The position numbers and the translations under genes were made by a program. Source: Martensiomyces pterosporus (lineage: Eukaryota > Kickxellomycota > Kickxellomycetes > Kickxellales > Kickxellaceae). Taken from it: a DNA stretch of 28,903 nucleotides. The stretch covers positions 22,743 to 51,645 of the forward strand of contig MU603990.1 of NCBI GenBank assembly GCA_025201845.1. Direction: 5' to 3'. Of this stretch, positions 1 to 8,490 are shown piece after piece (positions within the stretch are counted from its first letter, which is position 1; the number at the start of each line of letters is the position of its first letter). The notes beneath the pieces were generated by a model. That model was not told where the DNA came from. It was given only the letters and a program-made list of their open reading frames with translations, and did no database searches.

Positions 1-1
1 T

Positions 2-265
2 CTGAGCACGTGTCAGCGCAAACTGGTGTGCTTGTGCCGGGCCATCCTGGCGAACCGGCCAGTTGTTGTTCTGGACAGGCTGAGTGCCGGAATGGACACG
101 GCGACGCAGCGCAAGGTGCATGCGGTGGTGAGGCAGGAGCTCAAAAAGCGCGTGGTGCTGGACATTACCAACCAGCCCGGCGAGATATCCACCAGCGACG
201 GCGTGCTTGTGGTCCAGGACGGAAGGGCGGAGATTGTGAGTCTCTGCCCCAAGGAAGGTGTATGA
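2..265 (+). CDS. ABC transporter nucleotide-binding domain, C-terminal end (5' partial, catalytically degenerate)
   Basis: Only the last 87 codons are in the window, open from the first base and ending at TGA 263-265. The peptide follows the end of an ABC ATPase domain in order. It has a signature loop (LSTCQRK), the helix after it (CLCRAILANRP), a Walker B strand (VVVLD), a D-loop-like SAGMD, and the H-loop and final strands (VLDITNQP, then VLVVQDGR). Spacing between these blocks fits the ABCC/MRP type. The chain stops about ten residues after the last strand, so this would be the final NBD. The usual catalytic residues are changed: the signature second glycine is Cys, the Walker B glutamate is Arg, and the switch histidine is Asn. 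The domain probably binds ATP poorly or does not hydrolyse it. The family call rests on motif order only; the subfamily is a guess. Confidence 0.7.
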   Translation: MSTCQRKLVCLCRAILANRPVVVLDRLSAGMDTATQRKVHAVVRQELKKRVVLDITNQPGEISTSDGVLVVQDGRAEIVSLCPKEGV

Positions 266-269
266 CTCA
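263..269. promoter_or_regulatory. Gcn4/AP-1-type bZIP site TGACTCA upstream of leuA
   Basis: A perfect TGACTCA heptamer. It overlaps the stop codon of the upstream gene and lies about 285 bp before the leuA TATA box. This is the consensus bound by Gcn4/CpcA bZIP activators of amino-acid biosynthesis genes in fungi. Function here is inferred from position and sequence. Confidence 0.5.
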
Positions 270-423
270 GAAAGAGGAGGAAAAAAAACAAATGCGCACA
301 AAAAGGGCCACTCACCTGGCCGTGTAATTACCAGCGGTACTACTGCTTCCATTTTCGTATGGCGTTCCCTAAATGGCCGACCAGTGCACATGTCAAATAA
401 GGGACTCGGAGAGAGCGTGATTA

Positions 424-430
424 TGAGTCA
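424..430. promoter_or_regulatory. Second bZIP site TGAGTCA upstream of leuA
   Basis: A second match to TGA(C/G)TCA, about 122 bp upstream of the TATA box at 552 and 257 bp before the leuA ATG. Two such sites in one 420-bp promoter region suggest general amino-acid control of leuA. There is no binding evidence. Confidence 0.55.
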
Positions 431-551
431 GTAAAAGGAACGGGCCTGTCTGCGTCACAGCCGATTGGCATTGTATCTCCATCTCTGCTGGCTCATCTAT
501 TCGGCAGAGCAGAGGGAGATAGCAGCCGGGGAGGAGGGGGAGGAAAAAGCA

Positions 552-557
552 TATAAA
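552..557 (+). promoter_or_regulatory. TATA box of leuA
   Basis: TATAAA, 130 bp before the leuA ATG. It is followed at about 616-655 by a pyrimidine-rich stretch typical of fungal start-site regions. The rest of 266-686 holds the two bZIP sites and no recognisable gene. Confidence 0.65.
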
Positions 558-686
558 GCCTCTGGAGGCTGCACATCTTCCCAGAGCCCAGACACACAAG
601 CTACCACAACCACTTTTCATTCTTCTTCTTTTTTTCTCTCTTTTCGTTATCGCCTCTTCAGCGCCGATATTCTCTCCACACACAAG

Positions 687-2483
687 ATGACTGGCAAAGA
701 CAAGCTCATTATTTTCGACACCACCCTGCGCGACGGCGAGCAATCGCCGGGTGTCACGCTGAACACAGACGAAAAGATCGAGATAGCGCGGCAGTTCTCT
801 CGCCTGGGCGTTGACGTTCTCGAGGCCGGCTTCCCGATCGCCTCCCCCGGCGACTTCAATGCCGTCCAGCGCATCGCGCGCGAGGTCGGCCCGCTGATGG
901 ACGGGCGCGAGGGTGAGGGCAAGGTCAACCAGCCGATGGTCATCTGCGGCCTGGCCCGCGCGGTGAAGAAGGACATCCAGACCTCGTACGACGCCATCAA
1001 GGACGCGCCGCGCCACCGCATCCACCTGTTCCTGGCCACCTCGGACATCCACCTTGAGTTCAAGCTCAAGATCACGCGCGAGCAGTGCAAGCAGCAGATC
1101 ACCGAGATGGTCTCGTTCGCCAAATCCCTCTGCCCCGACATCGAGTTTTCGCCCGAGGATGCAGGCCGCTCGGACCGCGACTTCCTGTGCGAGGCCCTGG
1201 CCACTGCCATCAAGGCCGGCGCCACCACGCTCAACATCCCAGACACTGTGGGGTACAACACTCCGCAGGAGTACGGCGCCCTGATCAAGTACCTGCGCGA
1301 GAACACGGAGGACAGCGACAAGGTCGTGTGGTCCACCCACTGCCACAACGACCTGGGTCTGGCCACTGCCAACACGCTCTCGGGCATCTCCAATGGCGCG
1401 CGCCAGGTGGAGGTCACGATCAACGGCATTGGCGAGCGTGCGGGCAACACGTCGCTCGAGGAGGTCGTCATGAACGTCCACACCCATCCGGACACCTACC
1501 CGGTCTACCACACGATCAACACCAGGCTCTTCTACTCCACTTCGCGCATGGTCGAGGATCTCTCGGGAATGGCCGTGCAGGCGAACAAGGCCATCGTCGG
1601 CCGCAACGCCTTCCTGCACGAGAGCGGAATCCACCAGGACGGCGTGCTGAAGAACAAGCAGACGTACGAGATCATCCGCCCCGAGGACGTAGGCGTCACC
1701 ACGGGCAACCTCGCCCTGGGCAAGCACTCGGGCCGCCATGCATTCAAGACCAAGCTGGAGGACCTGGGCTACGGCGGCGCCGCCCTCTCGGACGCGCAGT
1801 TCCAGGCTGCGTTTGCCAAGTTCAAGGACCTGGCCGACTCGAAGAAGGCCGGTGTCACCGATGGCGACCTCCACGCCCTCGTTGCCGACGTGCGCTCCGA
1901 GTCCCTTGCTACGCCAACCCGCCCCCAGACCGCCGACAAGGCTGCGCAGCCCGAGGTCGCCAGAAACGGCACGTCCACTGAGCTCCCCGAGGACGCGCAC
2001 GAGATCCCCGAGCTGACAAATGCAAGGTTCACTCTCAAGCACATGCAGGTGTTCACCGGGCTGGGCATCACGCCCACCGCCACTGTCACCCTCCACGACG
2101 CTGAGAAGGGCGAGGACCTGACTGATGCCGCGCTGGCGAAGAATGGCCCCATCGAGGCTGTGTTCTCGGCCATCCAACGCATCACTGGCCTCGACATCGA
2201 CCTGCTCAACTTTAATGTCTCTGCCACTAGCGAGGGCCAGGACACCCTGGGCAAGGTTGCCGTGCGCATTGCCAGTGCTCACGCGCTCAAGAGCGAGAGG
2301 GACGAGCCGCTGAAGGACACCCTCACTTCGTATGGATCCGTGCCAAAGTTCACTGGCCTGGCCACCAATGTCGACATTGTCACTGCGTCTGCAAAGGCCT
2401 ATGTCTCGGCCGTCAACCGCATGGTCACTCACCAGGAGGCCGACAGCCGTGCTAGCCTCAGAGACCGCAGCGTCGACATCTAA
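687..2483 (+). CDS. leuA: 2-isopropylmalate synthase, bacterial/plant-type LeuA
   Basis: This enzyme condenses acetyl-CoA with 2-oxoisovalerate, the first committed step of leucine synthesis. It has 598 residues. The N-terminal HMGL-like TIM barrel carries FDTTLRDGEQ (10-19), the metal-binding THCHND (217-222) and NGIGERAGN (246-254). A linker rich in Pro, Thr and Ala (about 405-446) leads to the C-terminal LeuA dimer/leucine-feedback domain (about 448-570). The ATG at 687 is chosen because the conserved IFDTTLRDGEQ block begins nine residues later and a TATA box lies 130 bp upstream. The frame is open further upstream but has no ATG. No mitochondrial targeting peptide is visible, so a cytosolic enzyme is likely. 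The FDTTLRDGEQSPG form matches bacterial, plant and zygomycete LeuA rather than yeast Leu4, which has a longer N-terminus and STDLRDGNQ. Confidence 0.97.
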   Translation: MTGKDKLIIFDTTLRDGEQSPGVTLNTDEKIEIARQFSRLGVDVLEAGFPIASPGDFNAVQRIAREVGPLMDGREGEGKVNQPMVICGLARAVKKDIQTSYDAIKDAPRHRIHLFLATSDIHLEFKLKITREQCKQQITEMVSFAKSLCPDIEFSPEDAGRSDRDFLCEALATAIKAGATTLNIPDTVGYNTPQEYGALIKYLRENTEDSDKVVWSTHCHNDLGLATANTLSGISNGARQVEVTINGIGERAGNTSLEEVVMNVHTHPDTYPVYHTINTRLFYSTSRMVEDLSGMAVQANKAIVGRNAFLHESGIHQDGVLKNKQTYEIIRPEDVGVTTGNLALGKHSGRHAFKTKLEDLGYGGAALSDAQFQAAFAKFKDLADSKKAGVTDGDLHALVADVRSESLATPTRPQTADKAAQPEVARNGTSTELPEDAHEIPELTNARFTLKHMQVFTGLGITPTATVTLHDAEKGEDLTDAALAKNGPIEAVFSAIQRITGLDIDLLNFNVSATSEGQDTLGKVAVRIASAHALKSERDEPLKDTLTSYGSVPKFTGLATNVDIVTASAKAYVSAVNRMVTHQEADSRASLRDRSVDI

Positions 2484-2718
2484 GCACCAGCGCTGGCTTT
2501 TGCTCGGTTGTTTTGTTTCTGTATTTCAAACTGCTCAAATATGCAATGCGAGTGATGAATCTTGCCAATGGCGCCAGCTGCCAAAAACATGCACCCACAC
2601 AGTGTCCGACCAGAGCAGGTATCAGACATGGGGTATAGCGTGTGTCAATGTTGAAACCAGAGTGAAAACCTGAAGGCTGTGGTAAACCAAAACTACTCTA
2701 ATCAGCCCCTGTGCAGCT

Positions 2719-5700
2719 CTATCTAGGAAGCGACGGCGAATCGTATGCTGAGGAGCTGCTGCTGGGTCTTGGCCCGTATGATCCATACAGATCACGCATT
2801 AGACCGCCAATGATAGTCAGCTCCTGAACGACCTCCCAGCCCAGCATCACCTGGGTATAGTAGAACACGTAGCGGATTCTAGCCACAGCACGCTGGATGA
2901 CACGCTGCGACTCCTCTTCCTCGTCCTCGTCATCAGAAGAACCAGCCGTCAGCTCGTCAGTTTTTTGCTTCCCGGCCTTGCGCCTTCCATGTCTCGGCTC
3001 GCCAGAATCGTCGCCACTGCTGTCGCTCTCGGTGCTGCTGCTGTCCAAGCCAGCGATGTGGTTTGCCGCAGTAGTGGTCGGGTCCAGGATATGGCGCATA
3101 GTTTCGGCCACCCTTTTCTGCGCAGCATGGATCGGCGGAAGAACAGCAGGCAGCGGCGTCTTGAGGATCAGCGCCGATGCCAGCACATACATGGTCAGCG
3201 ACACCAGCGCATCACGCTGCTCTCGCTCGGCCGCCGTCCGCTTCAGCAGATCCTCTTCAACGTGCTGCCGGATCCGTCGCGAGATATCATGCTCCGAGTC
3301 GCGATCCCAGCGCCCAAACTGCTCACCATCTCCATCGCTGTCGTCGCTGTCGTCGCTATCGCCATCATACCCGTCTCTGGCAAAAGACAAGTGCACGCGT
3401 CTGCAGTTCACTTCTGGTACATCGGCGTCCCCGTGCCTTGTCTCGCCATCTGTACGGGTTGTGTGTCTTGAAAACGGCGAGTGCGGCCTTGGGTGCTGGC
3501 CCAAAATGAGGCTATCGAGCTCGTGCTGTTCGCGCTCAAGCATCACCGTTGACGCCATCCCGATGGGCAGGTCAAGGAGCAGCCGGCCCGCCTCTTCCTC
3601 GGTTGTGTTCCCGCTCTCCAGCACGCTCCTGTCGGTAGACACAGATGCCGAGTCGCCGTCCGACCCACCACCACCACGTCTGCCCTCGTTGTCATCGTCA
3701 GAATGGGGATGCCTGCGCCCTATGTTGTCGCTACCCTCGCTGCTGCTAGAGGCATCGCTGCCCCTTCTCCTATGCGCCGAGATTTGGTTCAGCGCGTACT
3801 TGATGTTCGCCAGCTGCTCGTCCACGTCAGCCTGATCGCCACCGCTGCCACGGTCGTTGAAGTCGCGCGAGATGGTGATGGCAATGTCCGACGTGCCTTG
3901 ATCCGCGGGAACAAATGTGCTGAGCAAGTTGGCTGAAACTGCTGCTGCAGAGTTCCCCGGAAGCAGCTCGCTATTCCCCAGCAATTCGCCTGTGTGCTGA
4001 GTTTGCTGGTGTCGGTTCCCACGCCCTTGTGGTTTTGGCTGTGGTGGTGGAGGCGGGGGCGGAAAGTGGTGCAGCCGTGTTGCAACCACCATGGGCACTG
4101 GGAGCATCACCCATCTCGCAGCCACCATAGCATCCAGCAGCCGCTGGCAGGCGTTGAGGATGCGCTGGTATGTGGCAATGGGGAAGGGGCCCTTCAGCCG
4201 TGGCTCATTCTGCGTATCGTTGAGCAGCGTCCGAATCTCCATCAGCGACTCTTGCAGCTGAAGCTCGTTATCCAAGTAATCGCGCACGGTCGTCAGTGCA
4301 TGCCACTCGGTTGATGCCCCAGCCCCACCTTGCTTATTTACACTGCTGCCATTATCGGCTGGTGCTGACTGCACCGCAGGGGCGTCGGTGTTCTCGCAGC
4401 TAGCCTGCGCTTTGGCCTGTGGACCCAGCTTGGTACCAGCAGCAGCAGTTGGGCTGACGTACGAGTGCCAAAGCGAGTTCCACAGCTGGTCGTATAGCAG
4501 AGACCCAGTCAGCAGCCACCAGCTCAACGCCTGCCGAACCCTGACCCTCGCCTCGTACGGCCACACATACATGGTGGTGACCATTCCGGCAATAACCCCA
4601 AGCGCCACCGACGCCGTACGCCGAACAGCAAGCCCCCCAGCGCTCTCCGACTGGTCCTCGCGAGCAACCCACTTGTTAATGAGCACCACGCCAAAGGTGA
4701 TCAGTGCAAACTGGCCGATCTTCGGGTACTTTCCATTGAGGATGATGTGGAAGCAGGGGATTGAGAACAGGACCAGCAGCACATACGCCAGCGGCGGCGT
4801 GTCCTTGCCAATTTCATAAACCAGGAACGCCGCCAAACCACCCGCGCAAGTGCCCAGAATCCGATACACGCTTACAAGCGCCGAACCCCCAACAGTCGGC
4901 ACCATGATGGCTGCAGCCGAGATCACCATCCACTCGAGCCGCTGCCGGCGAAACTCCAAGTACACATCCATGCTCCAGTAGCAAGGCAGGGAGAGAGCGG
5001 TGATCAGCAGCGCGTACTTTGTCGCAAACTTGACGTTGAGACGGCGCGCCCACATGCATGCGCGCCAAATAGCCTGCGCGGCTCTCTGCAGCCTTGTCGT
5101 TGGCCTAGGCGCGTGCAGAGACCGCGGGTCGGTGAACTGAGCTACTTCGTACCGCGTCTCGAGCTCGGTTGTTGCTCCAGTGTCCCACAGGGCCCAGAAG
5201 TGGCCAGCCACCCAGTCAGCAAAGGAACGCACCCTATGCAGCAGCTTGCGTGGCTGCAGGTTCCGACGAAAGGCGGAGCGGAGCGGACGTGGCGGCCGGC
5301 ACACTGCGGCTACCTGCGGCAGGATGCCAAACAGCTCATCGACAAACTCGCGCATGCTGAATACGAAAAAGTACACAATAAACAGCTGCTCCTCCGTCGT
5401 GCTCGAGCTGTTCGCTGCTGCAGGCTTCGGCAGTTGTGGAGGCAGTGTGGGTGGTTGCCACTTGGACGGCGAGTCAAGGATAGGCCCAGCGAGCGAGCGC
5501 GCCTGTGGGCTGAGCGGGATGTTTGCCAGGTCATTGACAGCCTCGTCGTAGTCGTCGTGGAATGCCTGTATGGCGTCGACCATCTCCACACGCAGCCGCA
5601 TGATCTTCTTGGACACTGGGTCGTAGTCGGTCGGCCTGAGGCAAGTGTCGCACAGAAGGCTCTGCTCCTCATCGCTATCTGGCGCTGCGTCCTGTTGTGC

Positions 5701-7782
5701 TCCTACATCAAACTCGTTAGCACAGGTGCTTAAAGGACCAGCACTGCGCGACTGAGGAGGGCACTCGCAGATGCCCTCATAGTACATCGCATGCTGCTGG
5801 CCCGACTGCTGCTGCTGGTCGCGATCCAAAGCCGCATCCACCATGTCCTGTATCGCCATCAGTGTCTTGTCGCACATGCGTCCGAGCTGAACCACAGGCA
5901 CGCGAATTCGCTGGATAATAGCCGAGTACGCAGCGGCATCCAGGTCGCCCTCGAACGCATCCGAATTGTGATCAATCACACGCAGCTCCAGCCCGCTGCT
6001 CATGCTGCTCAGGTGCAGGCTCAGGCCGTCTAAGCAGGCAATCAGCGCAGCCAGCTTCTTCCTTCTCGCCCACACATGCCACTCGGTAGGCTCGAGCGCA
6101 ATTGCGCCCAGCTGCTTCTTCAGCTGCTGGAGCCGCTGCCTGTGCGCACGCAGACCCTCCTTCAGCTCCTCTGGTTTTGCGCCCTGTAGCTTTTCCTTGG
6201 TGTTTGATGGTGTCCTTTCGCTGACAATGGGCGCCAGTAGCTGCGGCAGCAGGTCGCGAAATGAAGAAAAGGTTGTATGGAGCTGCTTGCGAAGGCCTTG
6301 GCCAGCAGTGGTGGGCCGAACAAACCACCCAACAAGCAGGCTGATGGTCATCCCCGTAAGCACAGCGACAAAGATGTGCTCGGTCTTCCTCCCAACGCTC
6401 TCGGCCAGGCTCTCGCTGTCGCTGGGAAACGGCCACGGGATCTTGCCATTGCCCTTCAGCAGTGCCGCCGCAGCATCCATGTCCTCATTAGCAGCTGCCT
6501 TGTAGTTGACAATCGGCGCCTCGCGAAGCATCACCAAGTAGAGCACAATGTTTGAGATCGCAGTGGCCGTTCCCACCGAGGGGCGGTTGGCGTTTGCCTT
6601 GAAGAACGCCAGACACCAGCTGTACCCGAATATAAACACAACAAGGCTGACAACCTTGCTCTGGACAGCCAGCGGCAACGCCTCAGGAACATCGCCGTCC
6701 TTTGCTGCTTTCTGGAGGAGCGATAGGACGGAAGTGGTCGGGTCCTGGGCGTACTGGCAGTGCAGCCACTCGGCGATAAACAGCGCAGTATAGGTCACGC
6801 AGCTGGTGACCAGAACCCAGACCAGACCAACCAACCCGCCCTCGGCCAGCCCACTGCGCGACTTGGCTGCATGGTACCAGATAGTTGCGTTGGTTACCAG
6901 ATGGGGCGACATGTAGTCCGGGTCGCCCAGCCAGTCTCTGAGGTAAGGCACGAATGGGAATAGCGATGCAATAGCATAGGCAAGCACCGCCTTGAGCACA
7001 TTCATGTGTGGCGTGCTCAGACCAGAAATCCACCCTGCTACGTAGTCCTTTGCCGATTTTGCAGTGCCGATAATCCGCTGGCTGGGCGAGGGCGATGGGT
7101 TTTGTATGCTGAAAGGAGAGCCACTGCCAATACTATCGCCAGGCTCTGCTCCAAGCAAGGGCTCGGTCTCCGCTGATGCCAGCGTTTCGGGGATATGGCT
7201 GCTGCTGCTGTCAGTCTCTTCGATAGCACCCAAATGGCCGGATGCATGTGTCTGCACTGTTCTTCCATATGCTGACACCGATGCCGATGACCGTCTCCTG
7301 TCTTCTCTACCACCAACCAAATGCGGCGGATCTGTAGGAAGAGACCACGGGTGTGGCAGCGACTGGCTGGAATGCATTTCAGGGGTCACCAAGCCCAACC
7401 GCAGCAGCTGGTGGTCATGCACCGAGCTGGCGGGCGATTGCGCCATCGACTGCCTCTGCTGTGTCCATATGGACTCGCTGGTGCTATTTCTCTGTCCACG
7501 CGATCCCTCGGTCAAGCTGCGTCCCAAGACACGGGGTGTGTTTTGTAAATGGCTGCTGTGTGTCGAGTGTCGGCTTGGCGAGCTCAGCGGCAGCAGCGGC
7601 GGTGCGACTGAGGCGTGCAAGCGCTGGAAGACAAGGCTTGCTCTGTTGCTTGCGTCGGTTGGAATTCGCCGTGGCCGTGGCGGGATGGGCAAATTCGGCC
7701 CATCCCAAACGCCTCCACTGTGGGTGCTATCCCGGGGCTGTGTGTTGCTGCTGCTGCTTTCTTCGCCTCCCTGGTTAGGCAT
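2719..7782 (-). CDS. Large FUSC/ArAE-family multi-pass membrane protein
   Basis: This is a 1687-residue protein in one uninterrupted frame. Residues 1-255 are Ser/Pro-rich and hydrophilic. A first membrane block spans about 260-490, with hydrophobic helices such as VGLVWVLVTSCVTYTALFIA and FVAVLTGMTISLLVGWFV. A long soluble region follows, then a second block at about 915-1075. A proline run lies near 1240, and an acidic Asp/Ser-rich C-terminal part follows. Two membrane halves separated by a cytosolic region is the architecture of fusaric-acid-resistance-like (FUSC) and aromatic-acid-exporter families, known in fungi as DUF2421 or Bre4-like proteins. Substrate is unknown; efflux of organic acids or drugs is the usual suggestion. 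The ATG at 7782 is preferred over an upstream extension of the frame to 7959, because residues before it look like untranslated leader. The stop is 235 bp from the convergent leuA stop. Confidence 0.85.
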   Translation of the reverse strand: MPNQGGEESSSSNTQPRDSTHSGGVWDGPNLPIPPRPRRIPTDASNRASLVFQRLHASVAPPLLPLSSPSRHSTHSSHLQNTPRVLGRSLTEGSRGQRNSTSESIWTQQRQSMAQSPASSVHDHQLLRLGLVTPEMHSSQSLPHPWSLPTDPPHLVGGREDRRRSSASVSAYGRTVQTHASGHLGAIEETDSSSSHIPETLASAETEPLLGAEPGDSIGSGSPFSIQNPSPSPSQRIIGTAKSAKDYVAGWISGLSTPHMNVLKAVLAYAIASLFPFVPYLRDWLGDPDYMSPHLVTNATIWYHAAKSRSGLAEGGLVGLVWVLVTSCVTYTALFIAEWLHCQYAQDPTTSVLSLLQKAAKDGDVPEALPLAVQSKVVSLVVFIFGYSWCLAFFKANANRPSVGTATAISNIVLYLVMLREAPIVNYKAAANEDMDAAAALLKGNGKIPWPFPSDSESLAESVGRKTEHIFVAVLTGMTISLLVGWFVRPTTAGQGLRKQLHTTFSSFRDLLPQLLAPIVSERTPSNTKEKLQGAKPEELKEGLRAHRQRLQQLKKQLGAIALEPTEWHVWARRKKLAALIACLDGLSLHLSSMSSGLELRVIDHNSDAFEGDLDAAAYSAIIQRIRVPVVQLGRMCDKTLMAIQDMVDAALDRDQQQQSGQQHAMYYEGICECPPQSRSAGPLSTCANEFDVGAQQDAAPDSDEEQSLLCDTCLRPTDYDPVSKKIMRLRVEMVDAIQAFHDDYDEAVNDLANIPLSPQARSLAGPILDSPSKWQPPTLPPQLPKPAAANSSSTTEEQLFIVYFFVFSMREFVDELFGILPQVAAVCRPPRPLRSAFRRNLQPRKLLHRVRSFADWVAGHFWALWDTGATTELETRYEVAQFTDPRSLHAPRPTTRLQRAAQAIWRACMWARRLNVKFATKYALLITALSLPCYWSMDVYLEFRRQRLEWMVISAAAIMVPTVGGSALVSVYRILGTCAGGLAAFLVYEIGKDTPPLAYVLLVLFSIPCFHIILNGKYPKIGQFALITFGVVLINKWVAREDQSESAGGLAVRRTASVALGVIAGMVTTMYVWPYEARVRVRQALSWWLLTGSLLYDQLWNSLWHSYVSPTAAAGTKLGPQAKAQASCENTDAPAVQSAPADNGSSVNKQGGAGASTEWHALTTVRDYLDNELQLQESLMEIRTLLNDTQNEPRLKGPFPIATYQRILNACQRLLDAMVAARWVMLPVPMVVATRLHHFPPPPPPPQPKPQGRGNRHQQTQHTGELLGNSELLPGNSAAAVSANLLSTFVPADQGTSDIAITISRDFNDRGSGGDQADVDEQLANIKYALNQISAHRRRGSDASSSSEGSDNIGRRHPHSDDDNEGRRGGGGSDGDSASVSTDRSVLESGNTTEEEAGRLLLDLPIGMASTVMLEREQHELDSLILGQHPRPHSPFSRHTTRTDGETRHGDADVPEVNCRRVHLSFARDGYDGDSDDSDDSDGDGEQFGRWDRDSEHDISRRIRQHVEEDLLKRTAAEREQRDALVSLTMYVLASALILKTPLPAVLPPIHAAQKRVAETMRHILDPTTTAANHIAGLDSSSTESDSSGDDSGEPRHGRRKAGKQKTDELTAGSSDDEDEEEESQRVIQRAVARIRYVFYYTQVMLGWEVVQELTIIGGLMRDLYGSYGPRPSSSSSAYDSPSLPR

Positions 7783-8223
7783 TCTTGAGGCTAGCGCAGG
7801 GCCAAAAGTAGTATATGTATAAGAATAAATGTGCAAAAGCTGAGCAGGGAGGAGAAAAAGTGGCTGTGCTTGTTTTGTGCTTCCATTTCTCCAGATTCCT
7901 AGTGCGCAGATTGATTTCTTGTGATCACACAGCGTCGCACACGAGCACAAGACCAGCATCTGCGCTATGACAATGCAGTGATGACATCAACAATGTGTGC
8001 TTCGCTTGCTTGTCTATTCGAGCCAGCTCAAGTGGCCATATCCACAGCTCAATGGTGCGTCTTCACTGCCCTGGTTGAGACAGTGAATCAGCACCAGCTT
8101 TGCAGGGTAGCTACATCGCCAACTGCTGCACTGCAGACAAATGAGCGATGCATAGGGCTGCCTAGCTGCGGAAAATTTTGGGGCCCAGAAACTTGAGCGA
8201 GATCAAATTCTCTCTGCAGTTGA
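7783..8223. other. Intergenic region upstream of the FUSC-like gene
   Basis: I see no gene here. An AT-rich stretch at about 7805-7830 could belong to the promoter or leader of the minus-strand FUSC gene. A palindrome, TGTGATCACA, sits at 7920-7929, 138 bp from that gene's ATG. The same decamer recurs upstream of the Zn2Cys6 gene. Confidence 0.4.
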
Positions 8224-8296
8224 GGTTCCTTGGTATAGTGGTTATTACGTTGCCTTTACACGGCAAATATCGTGGGTTCGATCCCCACAGGAGCCA
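8224..8296 (+). tRNA. tRNA-Val (anticodon TAC)
   Basis: A 73-nt tRNA with all four arms. The acceptor stem GGTTCCT pairs with AGGAGCC (one T-G wobble), with discriminator A at 8296. The D arm has the A-box core TGGTATAGTGG. The anticodon stem TTGCC/GGCAA closes the loop TTTACAC, with anticodon TAC at 8257-8259 reading GTA valine codons. The T arm is GTGGG/CCCAC with GTTCGATCC as B box. There is no intron. The CCA end is not encoded. A Pol III terminator TTTT begins at 8299. Confidence 0.96.
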
Positions 8297-8298
8297 CG

Positions 8299-8302
8299 TT
8301 TT
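8299..8302 (+). terminator. RNA polymerase III terminator of tRNA-Val
   Basis: TTTT begins three bases after the discriminator base. A second run of five T at 8328-8332 could act as a backup. Confidence 0.75.
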
Positions 8303-8418
8303 GCACTCGGTCAATTGCTGCGGCTCCTTTTTATTTGCAGCTCATGACGCTCAACGTCGACATGGCAGTAGCAGCATTGTTTGCTGGGCGATTCAAGGGG
8401 GGAAGAAGAACAATGGAT

Positions 8419-8441
8419 GAACGAACAAACAAACGAACAAG
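8419..8441. repeat. Low-complexity tetranucleotide tract (GAAC/AAAC)n
   Basis: A short imperfect run of GAAC and AAAC units between the tRNA gene and the end of the Rax1-like gene. No gene is seen between 8303 and 8490. Confidence 0.5.
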
Positions 8442-8490
8442 TGAATGGATGAATAAATGCGGCAAAAAAAGGGTGTCGTGAAATAGCTGT

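Noticed and set aside
465..686. In-frame N-terminal extension of leuA that looks faintly like a mitochondrial presequence (FFLSFRYRLFSADIL)
   Set aside because: It contains no ATG. Its codons overlap the TATA box and pyrimidine-rich initiation region, so most of it is probably not in the mRNA.
393..2432. A 679-codon minus-strand frame covering nearly all of leuA
   Set aside because: Its peptide has no recognisable domain and lies exactly antisense to a confident enzyme gene. Strong G/C third-position bias creates long antisense frames in this genome.
7783..7959. N-terminal extension of the FUSC-like protein
   Set aside because: Composition is unlike the rest of the protein and it includes AT-rich, leader-like sequence. 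ATG 7782 gives a hydrophilic N-terminus typical of the family.
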